A DNA stretch of 64,000 nucleotides from Selaginella moellendorffii (Eukaryota; Streptophyta; Lycopodiopsida; Selaginellales; Selaginellaceae): the NCBI RefSeq assembly GCF_000143415.4, contig NW_003314314.1:679443-743442 (forward strand), read 5' to 3'. The position numbers and the translations under genes are program-made. This document shows positions 1 through 12,156 of this stretch, piece after piece; within the stretch, counting starts at the first letter, position 1; each line of letters begins with the position of its first letter. The notes beneath the pieces are model-generated. The model saw only the letters and a program-made list of their open reading frames with translations. It did no database searches and had not been told where the DNA came from.

Positions 1-39
1 TCACCACTCATAAGTGTAGACCTGTAAATCCAACAATTA

Positions 40-515
40 TTAACAGCTGTATTTATAAGTTTTATTATAATTCACAGCAATACTCATAGGGTTATATCTT
101 CTAGCATTTAGTAGTTTGTATTTTATACCAACATAATCCAAAGTAGCAGCTATAAGACCATAATTTCCCACTCGAGCTTCTTTTAAGATATCAAATAGAA
201 GCTGATTAAGTTTTCCAATAATTTCTTCTCCCTGTTCATCTCCATGCCATACTACACATCCCATTAAGATTTTTACTGTATATCCATATTGTAATTTCAA
301 TAACTTTATTTGATAAAGAAAGAGTTTCAGTCCAAGTAGTATTTATATGTTTCTTCGATTTTAGTATCCATCATATCCACTAAAAGCTTTCCAATTTCAT
401 TAATATCACTTCTAGTAATAAAACCATAAAGTGTAAGAGCATCCCAATTTACATCTGCTTGAACAGTCAGATCTGCTAACCTGAGAATCAGTATTAGAAC
501 AATAGCTAGCTTCAT
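40..515 (-). pseudogene. Small secreted protein gene, frameshifted
   Basis: Two minus-strand reading frames lie end to end. The first (515-327) begins with ATG and a clear signal peptide (MKLAIVLILILRLADLTVQA) and stops after 62 codons. The second (300-40, ending in TAA) continues in another frame for about 85 residues and is open upstream as far as the first stop. I see no usable GT-AG pair at the junction, so a 1-2 base indel near 327 is the simplest reading. The joined product would be about 150 residues, secreted, ending in a Tyr-, Lys- and Cys-containing tail. I do not recognise the family. It may be a broken copy of a small secreted plant protein, or two unrelated frames. Confidence 0.35.
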
Positions 516-970
516 GTTAAATACACAGAAATGTCCAAATAAAACATGGCTTTCATCTTGACTTGTTTGTGGTGGTGTTTACAGGAATAGGGTTTTATAG
601 CAGATGAATGGATATTTCCTTATTGAAGAGGAACCAAATATGGTTATAGCATATACTTTTATTGGCCTAAAATTCACAACATCCGAGCTGATATTTACAG
701 ATCTTTGATACTCTTTGATTTACCTGAGATTCTGAAGCTTTGCTCAAGCTCATGCTTTCAGAACCTTGTATGATCCAACCATTTTGTGCACCAACAAATC
801 AATTGTCCCATCTACAATCATAAACCTGTCACCTTTCTTCAAGGCCACCGTGTCTCGGAGCTGCCTTTGGCAGTAGAACGAGGCAGCCTCCGGCTCCAGC
901 ACGATTCTCAGGGGGATGGAACTAGACCCCCAATCCCTGCTTTCTTTGCGTACATCTCCATTTCAATGCA
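516..970. other. No gene seen
   Basis: AT-rich sequence between two broken genes. Short frames only; no repeat or RNA gene recognised. Confidence 0.4.
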
Positions 971-1412
971 TCACTCCAGATCGCAGGCACGGTGAGGCAC
1001 CATCCTACCTCTTCCTCCTGCAAGCTCGATCCATAATTGCCGGAGATGCCTGCCAATGAACCAAATGTAATCCACGATAAGCTTCTCCACCGAAAGCCAA
1101 TCCGGAAGACCTTTTAACGTGCTCTTCGCGAGCTCACCATCTTCGAGCATGTGCTTGAACTTGGTCACGAAGAAACCCAGCTCCCCTCGGTTGGAAGAAG
1201 CCTGGAGAGCGTCCGAATAGGCTTTGAGCGCGCTCCATCCCCAAGAGAAGTTCCCCCGTTTGTGAGTAGAACAAGCTGGTTTGCGTCTTACAGTAGGGCC
1301 TGCTCGCATCTGGCCAGTCATGACATCATCAGGATCAGAGCGATGAGAAAAAGGAGAACCCAGAAAACTTAGTCCCGAAATCCAAGCCCACCATCACCTT
1401 TGATTCAGCCAT
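971..1412 (-). pseudogene. HSPA12/Hsp70-like ATPase fragment
   Basis: On the minus strand an ATG at 1412 opens with the Hsp70-type phosphate-binding motif VGLDFGTKFSGFSF, then hits a stop. After frame changes the text continues with the segments GWSALKAYSDALQA, GELGFFVTKFKHMLEDG and LPDWLSVEKLIVDY, which are typical of plant HSPA12-like proteins (Hsp70-fold ATPases without the canonical C-terminal domain). At least two frame changes and loss of the distal two thirds make it non-functional. A related fragment lies at 32268-32815, and in both places an mL43 sequence lies on the upstream side (minus-strand sense), so the two loci look like duplicates of one segment. Confidence 0.7.
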
Positions 1413-1919
1413 GACACCTTTCAGTTAATTGGAAATCTATGTTTTATTTTCTCGATTTAGCTCTCCGAGAACACACACTCTCTCTCCTAAAATTATCTGG
1501 AAAGCTGGGAAACTGTTGCTAATGCTCGATATCTTTCACTGTTTTGCAGGAGCAGCAAGAGCAACCTCAGCAGCTCCATGCTGATCTTAGCCTGCCATGG
1601 TAACGATGAGAGGCCCGGATCAGTGACGTGGGATCGGCTGTCGATTCCCCCTTCCTCACGTATGTCCAAAGGTGTTTCTGCCTAGGAAAAGCTACTTTTT
1701 GGAGATTTTTGAGACAACAGCACCACTCATACCCGAGTATGCGTTTTGGTCTGCAATGCCATCACCCTATGCCATTACACTACATTCCTGGGCCTCTTGG
1801 ACCGGGGTGATATGCTTCAAGTTGGAAGCCAACTGCTTGTCAATGAGGTCTACAAGTTTTCCCACCTCCGTCTCCTTTCGTCTTTGGCTGCTTATTTCGT
1901 TTTGAATTTATAAAAACGA
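1413..1919. other. No intact gene; degenerate sequence
   Basis: Several short plus-strand frames of 60-77 codons occur around 1628-1905 but none matches a family I recognise. It may be part of the same decayed segment as its neighbours. Confidence 0.35.
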
Positions 1920-2120
1920 AGATCCCTTGATTCCCTGCCCAACCAAGCTGAACCAGGCGCTTAAGTTCCTGTTTATCGGGACCAATAACCTCTCTCTACG
2001 TTCACTGCTCGAAACAGAAAAGGAAAATGAGAAACACAGAGATGCAACGAAAGCAATGTGCAAGGAACATAGAACACATGAGAAACCCGAAATGGAGAAA
2101 AACTACTTGCAAAGAGATTT
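1920..2120 (-). pseudogene. Fragment of a mitochondrial ribosomal protein mL43 gene
   Basis: The minus strand of 1920-2120 aligns base by base, with many changes, to the last intron and start of the last exon of the intact mL43 gene at 33350-34017. Shared features are the acceptor region (a TCGAGCAG-like stretch near 2010), the GAACTTAAGCGCC block near 1957, and the purine-rich intron with AGAAACACAGAGATGCAA near 2030. No start, no first exons and no open frame remain. It is a truncated duplicate, not a processed pseudogene, because intron sequence is present. Confidence 0.65.
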
Positions 2121-2331
2121 CTCATTTTCTCAATTTCTTCTTTGTGTTGATGGTGCCTTTCACCCCCCATCTCTATGGAAGATGCACTCAGCTCAACGCA
2201 GTAGAGCTTCTCAGGCTGGTGGTTCCTGCCAAAGTTGGGCCGCTGTGCAAAATGCTCATCATCTCAGACTAGCTAGGCATGATTCAGGCTTGAATTCAGG
2301 TATAGATTAGCCACCTGATCATGAGTGGGAT

Positions 2332-2459
2332 TGTTAAAGGTTGAAATGCTGTAGCATCTAATTATGCCCACGTGGCAGTAGTTTTTATATATATGTACCC
2401 ATTCATATATAGTTGAAATAGAGTTCTTCCTCCTCATGTATGTCTTTCCACTGCTAACA
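2332..2459 (+). mobile_element. Solo short LTR, SMART/TRIM-like
   Basis: A 128-bp unit starting TGTTAAAGG and ending CTGCTAACA. It matches the 137-bp unit at 32131-32267 on the opposite strand, sharing the TAATTATGCCCACGTGG block, the TATATA-rich centre and the TTCTTCCTCCT block. TG...CA ends and a length near 130 bp are typical of miniature LTR retrotransposons. No partner LTR is seen nearby. Confidence 0.65.
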
Positions 2460-2829
2460 TAGTGCCACTCGGTTTTGGTACCTGTTGTCTCCAGAATCTC
2501 CAAGAAATGGTATGGCTTAGTTCCAGGATGGTGAGTACAAGTTTGAGTTGAGTTATGCAATCCAAGTGGCACCAAACATAGATCAAATGCAATGAGTGGC
2601 TTGAATCTGTGCAAAATTTGCAAATTCTAGCTCCTTCTGGCTACAGGGATGCATAGCAAAAAACATGGGGGGCTGGATTTTGCAAACTAGCTATGCATAG
2701 ATCTGTTTACTTTGAGATGTGAAATTGCTCCAAAGTACATCATTGATCCAGGCTGTAAGAGGCTAATGGAATATGGTTTTGACATGAAACATAGAGCTTA
2801 GTGTCAATTTACTTTATAATGTTTGTGTT
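2460..2829. other. No gene seen
   Basis: Short frames only. A small inverted motif (GATGCATAGC ... GCTATGCATAGATC, about 2648-2702) is present but no element ends could be fixed. Confidence 0.35.
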
Positions 2830-3051
2830 ATATGGTAGTGGCCAAAGCAAAAGCCAAACTAATATAACATGTTTAAACTAGAAGCTCCAATTCAAAAAGT
2901 TGAGAGTGGGAGTGAACTCTCAAATAATTGTTCAAGGAACAAATACAAATTAAGAGTAACTCTTGAAAAAGGGAAAAGAGAATCATCAACACATGGTAAA
3001 TATTAAAAGTGTTAAGATTAACTTTGAGATAGAGTTCAAGAAGGAGAAGGA
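2830..3051 (+). mobile_element. Left part of an old LTR split by element 3052-24899
   Basis: This stretch is a diverged copy of the first 200 bp of the LTR that follows it: GGTAGTGGCC...GCCAAAC, then the GTTCAAGGAAC and AAAAGGG blocks, then the start of the GAGATAGAGTTCAAG minisatellite. It breaks off at AAGGA (3047-3051). The missing right part resumes after the second AAGGA at 24900-24904. Confidence 0.7.
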
Positions 3052-4526
3052 TGTGAGACACAAAATCCCTAGGCCCCAAAGTGGAGCCGAAAGAGTGCCA
3101 TGTGGTAGTGGCCGAAGCGAAAGCTAAACGAGTGTAACACATTTGGACTAAAAATTCTGATTTGAAAGATCGAGAGCGGGAGTGGAACTCCTAACAACAT
3201 GCTCGAGGAACAAGCATGAAATAAGCACTAAGTGAGTCTTTAGAAAAGGGACACGAGATGAACCCGAGATGGACCCGAGATGGACCTGAGATGGAGTCTA
3301 AGATGGACCTGAGATGGAGTCCGAGATGGAGTCCGAAATTGAGATGGAGGCCCGAGATGGAGTCCGAAGTCGAGATCGAGACTGAGGCCGTGACCGAGAC
3401 CGAGACCAGGACCGAGACCGAAACCGAGATCGGGACTGAGACCGAGACCGAGGCCGAGGCCGAGACTGAGCCCAAGCCTGAGTCCAAGTCTGAGTCCAAG
3501 TCCAAGTCCGAGTTTGAGTTCAAGTTCGAGTCTGAGGGGGTGAAAGCCCAAAGCGTTCGTCTTCCAAACCCTAGGGGGTTTGGCGAGCTCCAAAAGTATA
3601 GTAAGGGGGAAGACTCTAGTGGAGCCAGTTTGGCCAGGAAAGGCTAGTTTTTCCCAAGAAGGTTGTACTCAGGTGTTGGGTGATAGAATAACCACTGGGA
3701 AGTCCAAAGCTAAAGTGAATACAAATTGACAAGCAGGGTAGTTTGGTGAAGTGTTCAGAAGCTAGCTCTAGTTCCCTTAGGAGATCGAATGGTCGATGCT
3801 CCTAGTTCAAGTATGGGTGGCACTACCTACTTGGATACCTGGCATGGCTTAACGAAACCTCGCTCTAAGCCCATGGCTAGAGCACCCAAAGGTGGAAGGC
3901 GGGAAAAGTACCCATGAGGCTCGCGTAGGGCCATGGTGTTCCGAAATGTTGTCCCAAAAGCCTAGATTGTGGAAAGGAAGAGGAGTAATCCTCTAGTGTA
4001 GTGACCAAAGATACAGTTGGGTGGTGTCCCAGAGGACCATGGGACTTAATGGTCGGGCCTGTGGGCTTCGATCCAGTGGTAGTGTTGGTGAACATGGCTA
4101 TGGGCAGAAAAGGATATGGTGGGGACCGGAAAAGGGATATTAGGGAAGGCTATTCCCATGTCTGTGGGCATCCTAAGGATGCTAAGGGGTGGATCTGGGA
4201 TGATCACTCATAAACGGATGACCTAGTCTTTGAGAGACGGGACTGTGATGTAGGTGGTGTCAGACCACTGGTGTGACCAAGGTGAATGGGCATGGCCTTA
4301 GTGTAACGGGTTGATATGTCAGTGGTACCTTGGGGTGTTGGTCATGGGATTGGACACGTGGAACACTAGACCAAGTGCAACAGTTGAGTGGCATGTATGC
4401 CATTTTTGAAGCTAGCAAGTCCCTAAGTCCAAAATAAGACTTATAGAGGTTGTGAGTGAGACTCTTCCAAATGGTCGGAGGTGTGGTTAAGTGACTAAAG
4501 TAAAATGGAAAATTTAGTTGCTTATA
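3052..4526 (+). repeat. 5' LTR of the LARD-like element
   Basis: About 1.47 kb, beginning TGTGAGACAC and ending near GCTTATA. It holds a GAGTCC/GAGACC minisatellite (3257-3540) followed by a conserved non-repetitive half. It is followed by ACTTGATATCGAAG, a degenerate match to the plant tRNA-iMet primer site TGGTATCAGAGC. Confidence 0.7.
3257..3540 (+). repeat. GAG-hexamer minisatellite in LTR
   Basis: Tandem array of 6- and 12-base units (GAGATGGACCCG, GAGATGGAGTCC, then GAGACC, then GAGTCC). The same array sits at the same place in every LTR copy but with different lengths. Open frames on both strands are a by-product of the period being a multiple of three. Confidence 0.85.
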
Positions 4527-7500
4527 ACTTGATATCGAAGTTGTTCTTTAGTCCAACTTTTATTGGTGCTCAAGTATATCACCACTAGTGTCGGCATTGG
4601 AAGGTCCTCAGAGTGGACCTATCCTTGAGGAGTAGCAAGTTGGGAAGACATGGCTCTCCACTACAATTCAGGTGTGAACTTGTAGGTGAGGTGGTGGATA
4701 GAAAAGAGCCAATAATGGAACGACTTTGGGATCTTGGGAACAGTGCAAGGTTTTCCTCATTGAGTTTAGGATGTAATCTAAATGAGTGTTTGACTCAGCT
4801 AATTGGCTAATGTAGTTGTGGTGAACAACTATAATTAGGATCATGGGGAAGATAGAAACTCCAAAACGATAAAAGAGCCACAAAATTACCCTTATGAAGT
4901 TGAGGCTGGTGCTCATGAATTTGAGACTAGAATTAATGACCGTGGGAGGTCAAATGTGGATGAGGACATAAGTCCTTGGAATGGTAGCTGGGCTACCTTG
5001 AATAAATACTGGAACAACACCAGAAGTTGGGGGTGTGCTTAGAGGATGAGTCAATATTCTCATCATATGGATGGATAGTCCTAACGAGCGAAGGTAGCCC
5101 ACAATTATAAAAAAATAGTCAAGTGTTGGAATAACACTTATAATGGTGGTCTTGGTAAGTAGGACATGAATACAAGAAGTTGTATTCCAATGAGTTGGCA
5201 CTTCAAAAGTAAGACCTTATAGGTTGGGGGATTAAGAAAAGTCCAAAAGGCTAAATGACTTAAGTGGAGTCAAGGAATAGTCCTAAATGACTGATGGAAG
5301 CATTTGGACTGAGGTGTGTTGTGCCCCACAGGGGATGGGGAGGATCATAAGATCCAAGTATGAGAACAGTGGGTATCTCATGAGTGGTAGAATATGCCAT
5401 ATTAAAATCATGGGAAAAGTGTTCCAAGAAGAAGCAACTTTGATGTAGAGTTGTGTGCGAACACTATGGTGTAGTGCTAATGGATAGTTGGCATGAGAAA
5501 TGACTAGGTTGGTTTTGGCAAAAACCTAGACACAAGTGCAAAGTGTCATAAAGGTAGACTCATAGAGTCAATGGTGTGAAGACACCAAATGTGCCAAAGT
5601 GTAATACCTTGAAGTTATGTTGATGGGTTCATGAGAACCCTTTGCCAAGGGAATCCCAATGGAAATAGGAATGGCATAGCCTAAGTTGGAAGGCATGTGG
5701 TAGAGTGTGGTGACCCAGATAATGATAGAGGTGTAGAAGCACTAGGAATGAATTGTAGGGTTTGACAATTATGAGGCAACTAAGTAAGAGGTGCAAAGTA
5801 ATTGGTTAAATGGGTAGAAGGTAGCTACTCAAGACTTTTTAATGGCATAAAAAAGTTAAATATACCCTTATCGGGGATAAATTACTTATGTTGCGATATA
5901 GTAAGTCAATGTTGTAAAAAGAAAATGCTCATTATTAAGGAGGCCATTATTGGGACACCCAAACACTCTAGAACACCAAGAGGTGGTGTTTAGTGTCGCA
6001 AAGGCAATAGATAATGCCCAAGGGACTAAGTCCCTAGCGAATGATGGATAGAAGGTGCTATCCAAACGTCCAAGGTTGCAGAGACAAGAGAAGACTATCT
6101 ACCCGAATTTGACAAAGCCAAAATGGAATTGTGGCAAGGCTAGCGATGGGCATATAAAAGCCCATAAATAGCAACGTTAATCCCGGTGTGTGGGATTATA
6201 AGTTGAGCATACCCGGATTAAGGAACCATTCCCTAGGCTATCGGGTAGGTTCATCCCTAAGAATACTTGCTACGGCATAACAAAAAGTGCAAAACTATCC
6301 TCCTAGTCTTGAGGAGAATAATTGAAGAAAATGTGTGAGGCCAAAAGCAAGTAATAAGAGGATAGAACCAAACCATAGGAATCGAATTGCATAACCAAGG
6401 GTGGTTATGCCAGTTAGGAGTGGAGAATCAAGTGGGTGCTCAAGCATGTTGTTACTAGCAACCGTGATGCCATGGAGAGTCTAAAGTATGGAATTATCCA
6501 TGTTAGACCATATGACAATTTAAAAGCTTCCGAAAGGAGAGGCCTTAGCAAGCTAAGGGACAGAGAGTTCCCTCAAAGGTTCCTAATGACACTTTTAGGT
6601 AGCTTAGTACCTAGAAAGCCAAGTGTAAATGGTTCATAAAACGCGCGAAATCAGAACGGCGCAACAGAAGCGTGGCTTTGAAGTTTGCCATAACGCAATG
6701 CTATCAAGGTTGGGGAAGCAATTCCCAAGTGCTCAAAGGGATGGCTTTGAATGAAAGTCGATGGTCAAGGGCTTTCCCGCTTGTGTATGAAACCATGTTA
6801 CGTTGGTCGGATGACTTGCTAAGTGAAATTGGCAAGTCATGGGAACAAATACCCTAGTTGAAGGAGCTAACTTCAAAGGGGTGGCCCATGGGGCCAAGCA
6901 TGGAGGAGTCCATGTATGATCACAAATTTGTCAAGTGAGAGGACTTAGCAGTGTGGAGGAACTAGGTTCCTAAGTTGTGATCTGTAGTGCGTTTTAAGTA
7001 TAAGTTGGTGCACCGGCGTGGAGAGTCACGCTAGGCATCCTATGCGATGCCATTCGTAGATGCATATACGGAGGTTGGGTTTGAGTCTCGACCCTGTAGT
7101 GCTTGGGTTCGAGTCCCAAATCACTAGGGTGTGGTGATAGTTTAGAATATGACGACACTCATTTTTCGGTGGTCATGGACTCTCAGTGAGGAGGCTGGTT
7201 TGGGCACACCGCCAAGCAAGGGATGCCTCAGTGTCATGATGCACAGTTAGATTGCTTAATGCAAAAGCTCGGCATATATAACTTGAACACTTTGGTGTAA
7301 GTGGCACCAAGGATGTGGTGAGTGAGATGGGGACACCTAATCTCAATTGCTAGGGACCCTTAGCCGTAAGGGTTGACTTGGGTGCACCGCCAAGTGTGGG
7401 GGATGCCCTCGGGGTCATGATTAACAACTTGAAGGTCTAGAAGACCAAATACTTTTTGGCAACTCTATTAAGGTGCCAAGGTGAGATCACTAGGTGATCT

Positions 7501-8581
7501 TGTAGCTAAATAAGGACAAGGTCCTTAGTTGGCTAAGGAATGAAGTTCTTGGTTCAAAGTGTTGATTTGAACTGTTTATGATGGTATGGCTTGGTCAAGA
7601 TGACCAAGTGGGAAGAGCACCTAAGGAAAATAAACTGTGTCCATGTGATGGTATAGTGAGTTCGAGGAAAGTAGTCTCTATAAGAGACCCATAGGAGGGT
7701 CACTAAATTGGGCAATGAATAAAGTTATAATAGAAAATGATAAAGAGATATACTAGGGGTAAACACCCTTTAGACTTGGCAAAACAAAGTCTTTGTTATG
7801 GAACTGAAAGAATACTTCGAGAATGGAGGTATCAATTCGATGTTGTTGGGTGCAACAATCAAGGATAGGAGCAAAAGACTAGTGGCTAAAAAAAGAGCCA
7901 TGGGAATCATGGGAAAGAATCCAAAAGGCAAAGTTAGGCTAAGAACACTAATGTGTTAGATGCTAACAAATTGTAGGAAAAACAATGTGTTTTCAATGAT
8001 GGATTCCCAATTGCTCCGATTTGGCGAAAGTGGAAGCTCCAAGGGAGGGAGCGGTATGATAGCCAAATGATAGAGCCATGGACAGCCCTAACACAAATTA
8101 TGATAACTGGAACTTAGTGCTTAAGATGGCATTAAATAAAAGAGAGGATGATTGTGCCCTCAAGTAGAGAACTTCTTAGGATGGGGAAATGAAATTATAC
8201 AATATGTGCAATGCAAGGTGTTGGAGACACCTAGGAAATTGACTTTGAGAAGTCAAAAGTAAAAGCTCCAAAGTGCAAAGATTATATTGATGCAAACTAA
8301 GATTACTTGAGAAGGAATAGTGGGATTGAGATACAGACGGTGTCTCTAACAAGTTAGCAAGAACTAAACCAAAAACCACCACAAGTGGTCTAACCAGTCT
8401 TTAAGTTGGAGAGACTATGCTCTTTAAAGGATGGGCAAGGCATGGTGAGCCTTTGGTATCAGACCATTGACGAATATTGGCGAAGTGCCAAGAATGGAAA
8501 GGGTTATACATGTTAGTATTACTTTATAAAATAGTTTATCCTTCAATGAGGACATCGAACTTTGTCTATGTGTGGTGGAGT
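4527..8581 (+). other. Non-coding core of the LARD-like element
   Basis: Four kilobases dense in stop codons in all frames. No retroviral domain could be read even allowing frameshifts. Text such as GGGTTCGAGTCCC near 7089 resembles a tRNA T-arm but lacks the rest of a tRNA. A TTTGGTATCAGA motif occurs near 8450, just before the 3' LTR. Confidence 0.6.
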
Positions 8582-8785
8582 TGTAAGACACAAAATCCCT
8601 AAGCCCCAAAGTAGAGCCGAAAGGGTGCCACGTGGTAGTGGTTGAAGCGAAAGCCAAACGAGCGTAACACGTTTGGACTAAAAGCTCTGACTTGAAGGGT
8701 CAAGAGCAGGAGTGGAACTCCTAACAACATACTCAAGGAACAAGCACGAAGCAAGTAATAAGTGAGTCTCTAGAAAAGGGACACG

Positions 8786-9303
8786 AGATGGACCCGAGAT
8801 GGAGTCTGAGATGGACCTGAGATGGACCCAAGATGGAGTCTGAGATGGAGTCCAAAATGGACCCGAGATGGAGTCCGAGATGGACCTGAGATGGAGTTCA
8901 AGATGGAGTCCGAGATGGACCCGAGATGGAGTCCGAGATGGAGTCCAAGATGGACCCGAGATGGAGTCCGAGATGGAGTTCAAGATGGACCCAAGATGGA
9001 GTCTGAGATGGAGTCCAAGATGGACCCGAGATGGACCCAAGATGGAGTCTGAGATGGACCCGAGATGGAGTCCGAGATGGACCTGAGATGGAGTCCGAGA
9101 TGGAGTCCGAGAAGGACCCGAGATGGAGTCCGAAGTCGAGATCGAGACTGAGATCGAGACCGAGACCGGGACTGAGACCGAGACCGGGACCGGGACCGAG
9201 ACCGAGACCGAAGCCGAGGCCGAAACTGAGCCCAAGTCCGAGTCCGAGTTTGAGTTTGAGTTTGAGTCCGAGTTTGAGTCCGAGTCTGAGTTCGAGTCTG
9301 AGG
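8786..9303 (+). repeat. GAG-hexamer minisatellite, long version
   Basis: About 520 bp of GAGATGGAGTCC/GAGATGGACCCG units passing into GAGACCGAGACC and GAGTTTGAGTCC units. It is nearly twice the length of the array in the partner LTR at 3257-3540. Frames of up to 224 codons here are repeat artefacts. Confidence 0.85.
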
Positions 9304-10017
9304 GGGTGAAAGCCCAAAGCGTTCGTCTCCTAGACCCTGGGGGGTTTGGCAAGCTCTAAAAGTATAGTAGGGGGAGGACTCCAGTGGAGCCAGTTTGGCC
9401 AGGAAAGGCTAGTTTGTCCCAAGAAGGCTGTACCCAGGTGTTGGGTGATGGGATAACCACTAGGAAGTCCAAAACTAGAGTGAATACAAATTGACAAGTG
9501 GGGTAGCTTGATGAAGTGTTCAGGAGTCGGCTCTAGTTCCCTTGGGAGATCGAATGGTCGATGTTCTCAGTCCAAGTGTGGGTGGCACTACCTACTTGGA
9601 TACCTGGTGTGGCTCAATGGAACCTTGCTCTAAACCCATGGCTAGAGCACCCAAAGGTGGAAGGCAGGGAGAGTACCCATGGCTCACATAAGGCCATGGT
9701 GTTTTGAAATGTTGTCCCAAAGGCCTAAACTGTGGAAAGGAAGAGGAGTAGTCCTTCAGTGTAATGACTAAGGATATAATTGGGTGGTGAGGAAGTCCCA
9801 GAGGACCATAGGACTTAGTGGTCGGGCTTGTGGGCCTCGATCCAATGGTAGTGTCGGCGAACATGGCCATGGGCAAAAAGGGACATGGTGAGGACCGGAA
9901 AAGGGATATTGGGGAAGGCTATTCCCATGTTTGTGGGCATCCTAAGGATGCTAAGGAGTGGATCTAGGATGATCACTCATGGACAGATGACCCAGTCTTT
10001 GAGAGACAAGATTGTGA

Positions 10018-10022
10018 TGTAA
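10018..10022. other. Target site duplication TGTAA of the solo LTR (partner 24622-24626)
   Basis: TGTAA directly precedes TGTGAGACAC at 10023 and directly follows TCGCTTACA at 24617-24621 region end. Joining the flanks restores the LTR text found uninterrupted in the 5' LTR. Confidence 0.8.
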
Positions 10023-10256
10023 TGTGAGACACAAAATCCCTAGGCCCCAAAGTGGAGCCAGAAAGGTGCCACATGGTAGTGGCCGAAGCGAACGCCAAAC
10101 GAGCGTAACACGTTTGGACTAAAAGCTCCGACTTGAAAGGTCGAGAGCAGGAGTGGAACTCCCAACAAAGTGCTCAAGGAACGAGCACGAAGCAAGCAAT
10201 AAGCGAGGCTCCAAAAAGGGACCCAAAAAGGACCAACACATGATACGTGGAAGCAT

Positions 10257-10767
10257 CTGAGATGGACCTGAGTTGGAGTCTGAAGTGGAGTCCGAGATGG
10301 ACCCGAGTTGGAGTCTGAAGTGGAGTCTGAAGTGGAGTTCGAGATGGACCCAAGTTGGAGTCCGAAGTGGAGTCCGAGATGGACCCGAGTTGGAGTCCGA
10401 AGTGGAGTCCGAAGTGGAGTTCGAGATGGACCCGAGTTGGAGTCTAAAGTGGAGTCTGAAGTGGAGTTCGAGAAGGACCCGAGATGGACCCAAGATGGAT
10501 CCAAGATTGAGTCCGAGACGAACCTGAAATGGAGTCTGAGATGGAGTCCGAGATGGAGTCCGAGGTGGAGTCCGAGGTGGACCCAAGATGGATCCGAGAT
10601 TGAGGCCGAGATAGACCCGAGATGGAGTCCGAGATGGAGTCCGAGAAGGACCCGAGATGGAGTCCGAGGTCGAGACTGAGACCAAGACCGAGATTGGGAC
10701 CGAGACCGAGGCCGAGGCCGAGTCCGAGTCTGAGTCTGAGTCCAAGTCCGAGTTCGAGTCTGAGAGG
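10257..10767 (+). repeat. GAG-hexamer minisatellite, third copy
   Basis: GAGTTGGAGTCTGAAGTGGA-type units, a variant not prominent in the other arrays, grading into GAGACCGAGACC and GAGTCTGAGTCC units. The long overlapping frames here (up to 338 codons on the minus strand) are due to the repeat. Confidence 0.85.
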
Positions 10768-11238
10768 GTGAAAGCCCAAAGTGTTCATCTCCCAGACCCT
10801 GGGGGGTTTGGTGAGCTCTAAAAGTATAGTAAGGGGGAGGACTGCAGTGGAGCCAGTTTGGCCAGGAAAGGCCAGTTTGGCCAGGAAAGGCCAGTTTGGC
10901 CCAGGAAGGCCAGACCCAATGTTGGGTGATGAGCTGCCCACTGGGAAGTCCAAGACTAGAGTGAACACAAATCGACAAGTGGGGTAGCTTGGTGAAGTGT
11001 TCAAGAGCCGGCTCTAGTTCCCCCGAGAGATCGACTGGCCGATGCTCCCAGTCCAAGTGTGGGTGGCACTACCTACTTGGATACCTGGTGTGGCTCAATG
11101 GAACCTCGCTCTAAGCCCATAGCTAGAGCACCTAAAGGCGGAAGGTGGGGAGAGTACCCACGGGGCTCGCGTAGGGCCATGGTGTTCCGAAATGTTGTCC
11201 CAAAGTCCCAAATGGGGGAAAGGAGGAGGAGCATTCCT

Positions 11239-11262
11239 AAGCTCTATTTCGTTAAAGTGGGA
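11239..11262 (+). repeat. Left terminal inverted repeat
   Basis: 24 bp starting AAGCTCTATTTCG and ending AAAGTGGGA; exact reverse complement of 24052-24075. A second GTGGGA-like motif (AAAATGGGA) follows 10 bp inside. Confidence 0.85.
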
Positions 11263-11898
11263 TTTATTCAGTAAAATGGGACTAGATACAAATTTTCAAG
11301 TATTTGAAAATGACGTGAAATTATATGTTTTTTGTCCAGGGGCTAGACATATCTGGGGCATGGTGACTAGCGCAGTGACTTTGTGTTTAGACTGAGTCCA
11401 TCTGGTTGTATAATAAATCTCATTGTCAAGGTGAACAAGCTGAATCTGAAGCTAAAGAAGAGCGATGGCATGCGCGCACACACTATTTGTTTGTTCATTG
11501 AGCGTGTGGTGAGCTTTCCAAGATGAACGTCATTCCTATTAGCCAGACATATAACTTAATGGTGAGAACATTTAGATATTATTCAATGTTATCTTTTTCT
11601 AACGAATCTAATTGTGAAGGTGTAGCAAGAGGCATTGCTAGTCTGGAGAAGTCATTTAACTCATTTGACCCTTAGTGTATTTTCATGAAACTAAATAACA
11701 TTCATATTATTAAGGAATTTCTCTAGTACCTTTTTTTTACGACATAGAAGCTTGCATTTCTTTCAAAGGTGATTTAGTAAAAGGCCTGAGGGCACATGCC
11801 ATTCTATTTCTCAGACTGGTATTAAGATATATTAGTGCAAAGGGAAAAAAGTATTTGGTGATCAGGTAAATGGCATGAGGGCACACGCCATTATAAGC

Positions 11899-12156
11899 CT
11901 AAGTGCTAGTGGACACCTCCTTTTTGGTACTCTCAGCGGTACTATCATCCTTCTCCAGGTCAGTTGTTTTGCTTTGGATTGTTGTCTCTGACGTTACTGG
12001 GGCGTTCTCAATAGTTGTTAATGTTGTCGTTTGTTCAGAAAAATGATCACCTGGAGTATAGTACGGGGAGTTTGGAAGACTTATATATTCTACATCTTCA
12101 CCTATCTCCTTCTCCGTCTCCTTTTCTGCCTCACTTACAAATTTTGTGCTTGCCAT
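11899..12156 (-). CDS. Small Ser/Thr- and Glu-rich protein, function unknown
   Basis: ATG at 12156 opens an 85-residue frame, rich in Glu, Thr and Ser (ASTKFVSEAEKETEKEIG ... TESTKKEVSTST-like tail), with no signal peptide, membrane segment or known motif. It ends in TAG at 11901-11899. The frame beyond this TAG stays open for about 50 codons to a TAA, which is notable because the two large genes of the same transposon are also interrupted by TAG. It could equally be a chance frame. It lies just inside the left end of the transposon, downstream of the transposase gene. Confidence 0.35.
   Translation of the reverse strand: MASTKFVSEAEKETEKEIGEDVEYISLPNSPYYTPGDHFSEQTTTLTTIENAPVTSETTIQSKTTDLEKDDSTAESTKKEVSTST

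Larger units (their letters stand above)
8582..10022 (+). repeat. 3' LTR, first segment (second segment 24627-24899)
   Basis: Starts TGTAAGACACAAAATCCC and runs through an expanded minisatellite to GATTGTGATGTAA, where a solo LTR is inserted. The remaining 273 bp (GTGGTGTCAGACCACCAG ... TCGCTTACA) lie at 24627-24899. Without the insertion it is about 1.71 kb, longer than the 5' LTR mainly because its minisatellite is longer. Confidence 0.75.

Noticed and set aside
7060-7125. tRNA-like text (GGGTTCGAGTCCC)
   Set aside because: Only a T-arm-like stretch; no D-arm, anticodon arm or pairing acceptor stem could be drawn.
8678-10745. Long Ser/Leu/Gly- or Arg/Trp-rich frames on both strands (up to 338 codons) across the GAG arrays
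   Set aside because: They come from a 6/12-base tandem repeat that keeps all frames open; no start context, no conserved protein, and the same array has different lengths in each LTR copy.
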